A DNA stretch of 64,000 nucleotides from JBCCQL01 sp039414355 (GTDB lineage Bacteria > Planctomycetota > Planctomycetia > Pirellulales > Lacipirellulaceae), in assembly GCA_039414355.1 (NCBI GenBank), contig JBCDJN010000003.1, positions 44,688 through 108,687 on the forward strand, written 5' to 3'. A program made the position numbers and the translations under genes. Under the pieces are notes generated by a model. The model ran no database searches, was not told the origin of the DNA, and saw nothing but the letters and a program-made list of their open reading frames with translations. Shown one piece after another: positions 62,353 through 64,000 of this stretch; position 1 is the first letter of the stretch, and each line of letters opens with the position of its first letter.

Positions 62353-64000
62353 ACAAGCATCTCCGCCGGGGTGTTCTTATTGGCGCCGCTGCCTCCTGCC
62401 GGGTCGCAAAAGTTACGCAGCGAGTTGAGCAGCTTCTCGCGGTCCATCTTGATCTGGTAATCGTCGATGCCGACGTCGACGCCGCGCTGTATGTCGGTCG
62501 CCGCGGCGAGCGACGTAAGCGCGATCACCGGCAAGTGCTTGGTTGCCGGGTGGTCCTTCAGTCGCCGGCAGAGCTCAAAGCCGTCCATGTTGGGCATCTC
62601 GATGTCGGTCACGACGATGTTGAAGTCGTACTCGCCGCTCTCAAGCTTCTCCCACGCCTGGAGGCCGTCTTCGCACGGCTCCACGCGGTAGCCCTTCGAT
62701 TCAAAGATGCTCTGCACCTGCCCGCGGAAGAACGCGGAGTCTTCGGCCAAGAGAACCAGCGGCGGCAGACCTTCGGCGACGTCGGCTTGCAGTTCTTCTT
62801 GCGGGAGCCACTCGGGGTGGACCGTCTCGGTGAGTTCGAAGACGTCGAGGAGCAGCGTTGTGCGGTCTTCGATCACCAGCGACCCGGTCACCCCCGACTC
62901 GCGGAAGGTGATCGTGTCGAAGTTGGTGGGCACCTGGCGGATGTCACGCAGCCTCGGCGCCACAAGGCCGATCTCGCGGCCCCGCGCCTCGAACACCACC
63001 ACGTAGACGCTCGAGAGCTCTTCGGGCGGTGTGGTGTGCAGGCACTGCTCCAATCGCAAGAGCGGAAGCGTGGAGTGCTGGTACTGGAGGAACTCGCAGC
63101 CACCGACAAGGTGGATGTCTTCGCTCTTCACGCGTTCGATCCGAGCGATCACCTCCATCGGCAGCGCGAAGTGATCGGTCTCGCTGTTGTCGAACAGCAG
63201 TGTCGACTGAAGTTCCAGAGCGGCTTTCTCCTCTTCGGCCGCCGGATCGATTGGGTCGGCCGCTTGCTCTTCAGCCCGCAGATCGACCTCTGAGGCGATG
63301 CCCGCGGCGTCGAGAATCAAGGCAACGTGGCCGTCGCCCAGGATGGTGGCCCCGGCCAGGCAGCGGCAGTTCTTGTGGTGGCGGCCCAGCGGCTTGACGA
63401 CGATCTCTTCCGAGTCGTGCAGCCCGTCCACCACCATGCCAAACCGGGTCTGACCGGTATCGACCACGATGATGTTGGTCGCTTCGTTGTCCGTGGCGGC
63501 CGGCTGGCTAGTGTCAGCCGAGGGGTTGGTGTCTTGGCATCCGAGCGCGTCGCGGAGCCGGACCAGCGGGAGCAGGCTGCCCCGCAGACGGAGCACCTCG
63601 GCGTCCTTCACGCGGCCCAGGCGGGTCTCTCGCTCGTTGCCCCGCACGCGGACCAGCTCGGAGATGTTGACCTGCGGAATCGCGAAGCGGTCGCCGCCCG
63701 CCTGCACGATCAGCGACGGGATGATGGCGAGCGTCAGCGGCAGCGTGACGATCATCGCGCTGCCTTCGCCCAGGGTCGACTCCACGTCCACCGTGCCGCC
63801 GAGCTTGGCGATGTTGGTCCGCACCACGTCCATCCCCACGCCGCGGCCGCTGACGTCGGTCACTTCTTTGGCGGTTGAGAAGCCGGGGGCGAAGATCAGC
63901 CGCAGGGCTTCGCGCTCGCTCATCGCCTCTGCCTTCTCGGGCGCAAGGATGCCCTTGGCGATGGCTTTCTCTTTGAGCTTGTCGCAATCGATGCCGGCGC
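62349..64000 (-). CDS. cheA: Chemotaxis histidine kinase CheA with extra CheW-like domain and C-terminal receiver (N-terminus beyond window)
   Basis: The frame is open from the right edge. The visible part begins in the ATPase domain (GIDCDKLKEKAIAKGILAP, then GFSTAKEVTDVSGRGVGMD). The regulatory P5 domain follows (LPLTLAIIPSLIVQAGGDRF), a segment with GMVVDGLHDSEEIVVKPLG, a second CheW-like domain (FALPMEVIARIERVKSEDIH) and a receiver (LVLLAEDSAFFR, Asp in VVTDIEMPNMDGF). The phosphotransfer domain and kinase N-terminus are outside the window. A fused receiver usually acts as a phosphate sink or a second output. Confidence 0.95.
   Translation of the reverse strand, partial: AGIDCDKLKEKAIAKGILAPEKAEAMSEREALRLIFAPGFSTAKEVTDVSGRGVGMDVVRTNIAKLGGTVDVESTLGEGSAMIVTLPLTLAIIPSLIVQAGGDRFAIPQVNISELVRVRGNERETRLGRVKDAEVLRLRGSLLPLVRLRDALGCQDTNPSADTSQPAATDNEATNIIVVDTGQTRFGMVVDGLHDSEEIVVKPLGRHHKNCRCLAGATILGDGHVALILDAAGIASEVDLRAEEQAADPIDPAAEEEKAALELQSTLLFDNSETDHFALPMEVIARIERVKSEDIHLVGGCEFLQYQHSTLPLLRLEQCLHTTPPEELSSVYVVVFEARGREIGLVAPRLRDIRQVPTNFDTITFRESGVTGSLVIEDRTTLLLDVFELTETVHPEWLPQEELQADVAEGLPPLVLLAEDSAFFRGQVQSIFESKGYRVEPCEDGLQAWEKLESGEYDFNIVVTDIEMPNMDGFELCRRLKDHPATKHLPVIALTSLAAATDIQRGVDVGIDDYQIKMDREKLLNSLRNFCDPAGGSGANKNTPAEMLV

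Overview
The window is high-GC DNA that reads as a planctomycete chromosome of the Pirellulales type (Lacipirellulaceae or a close relative; this placement is an inference). The markers are a DUF1559 pilin-like protein, three secreted proteins with PEP-CTERM sorting tails, several PQQ-type beta-propeller proteins with signal peptides, a Tat-exported sugar-phosphate-isomerase-like protein, FHA/cyclase and CheB/CheR-kinase signalling giants, and dense gene packing with many GTG/TTG starts.

Layout. 1-9.5 kb: a partial CvpA gene, a YdjM-like membrane protein, a low-GC PEP-CTERM gene between 31-bp inverted repeats, an FG-GAP-type PEP-CTERM protein, a TAXI-type binding protein with a membrane anchor, an FHA-GAF-cyclase and a beta-propeller protein. 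9.5-9.8 kb: a 56-bp-period repeat array running into tRNA-Glu(CTC). 9.9-15.3 kb (minus): an ABC ATPase and its membrane partner, a MazG-like protein and an Fe-S/FAD/NADP flavoprotein. 15.5-29.6 kb (minus): a five-gene biosynthetic operon in the order mntR, FAAL-T-C-A-T synthetase, TSUP transporter, FAD oxidoreductase, C-A(N-methyltransferase)-T-TE synthetase. It predicts an N-methylated fatty-acyl dipeptide. 29.7-35.2 kb (plus, divergent): two MntR-box-like palindromes precede a DUF1559 protein, a small lipoprotein, a cysteine-rich NHL-type protein and a PhnD-like/beta-propeller fusion. I infer that 15.5-35.2 kb forms one manganese-responsive system, and I consider it the best candidate for an undescribed system here.

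35.3-48 kb is a signalling island: a four-PAS histidine kinase, a CsrA-receiver fusion, an Rcp1-type receiver, and two adjacent CheB-CheR-PAS-histidine kinases, the second with a receiver. 48-57.7 kb carries a beta-propeller protein, a dockerin-like PEP-CTERM protein, mnmG with an in-frame palindromic insertion, an HTH-receiver protein with an adjacent kinase, and a squalene-cyclase-repeat protein next to a nucleoside-phosphorylase-like protein. 57.7-64 kb (minus) is a chemotaxis operon, cheA (partial, with receiver)-cheW-mcp-cheB-cheR, whose junctions include two ATGA overlaps.

Several short repeat families lie inside genes: G-rich-armed nested palindromes, an 18-bp GGGCAGGGC-based unit, and small tandem repeats at gene ends. 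All family assignments come from reading translated sequence by eye; no database search was run.
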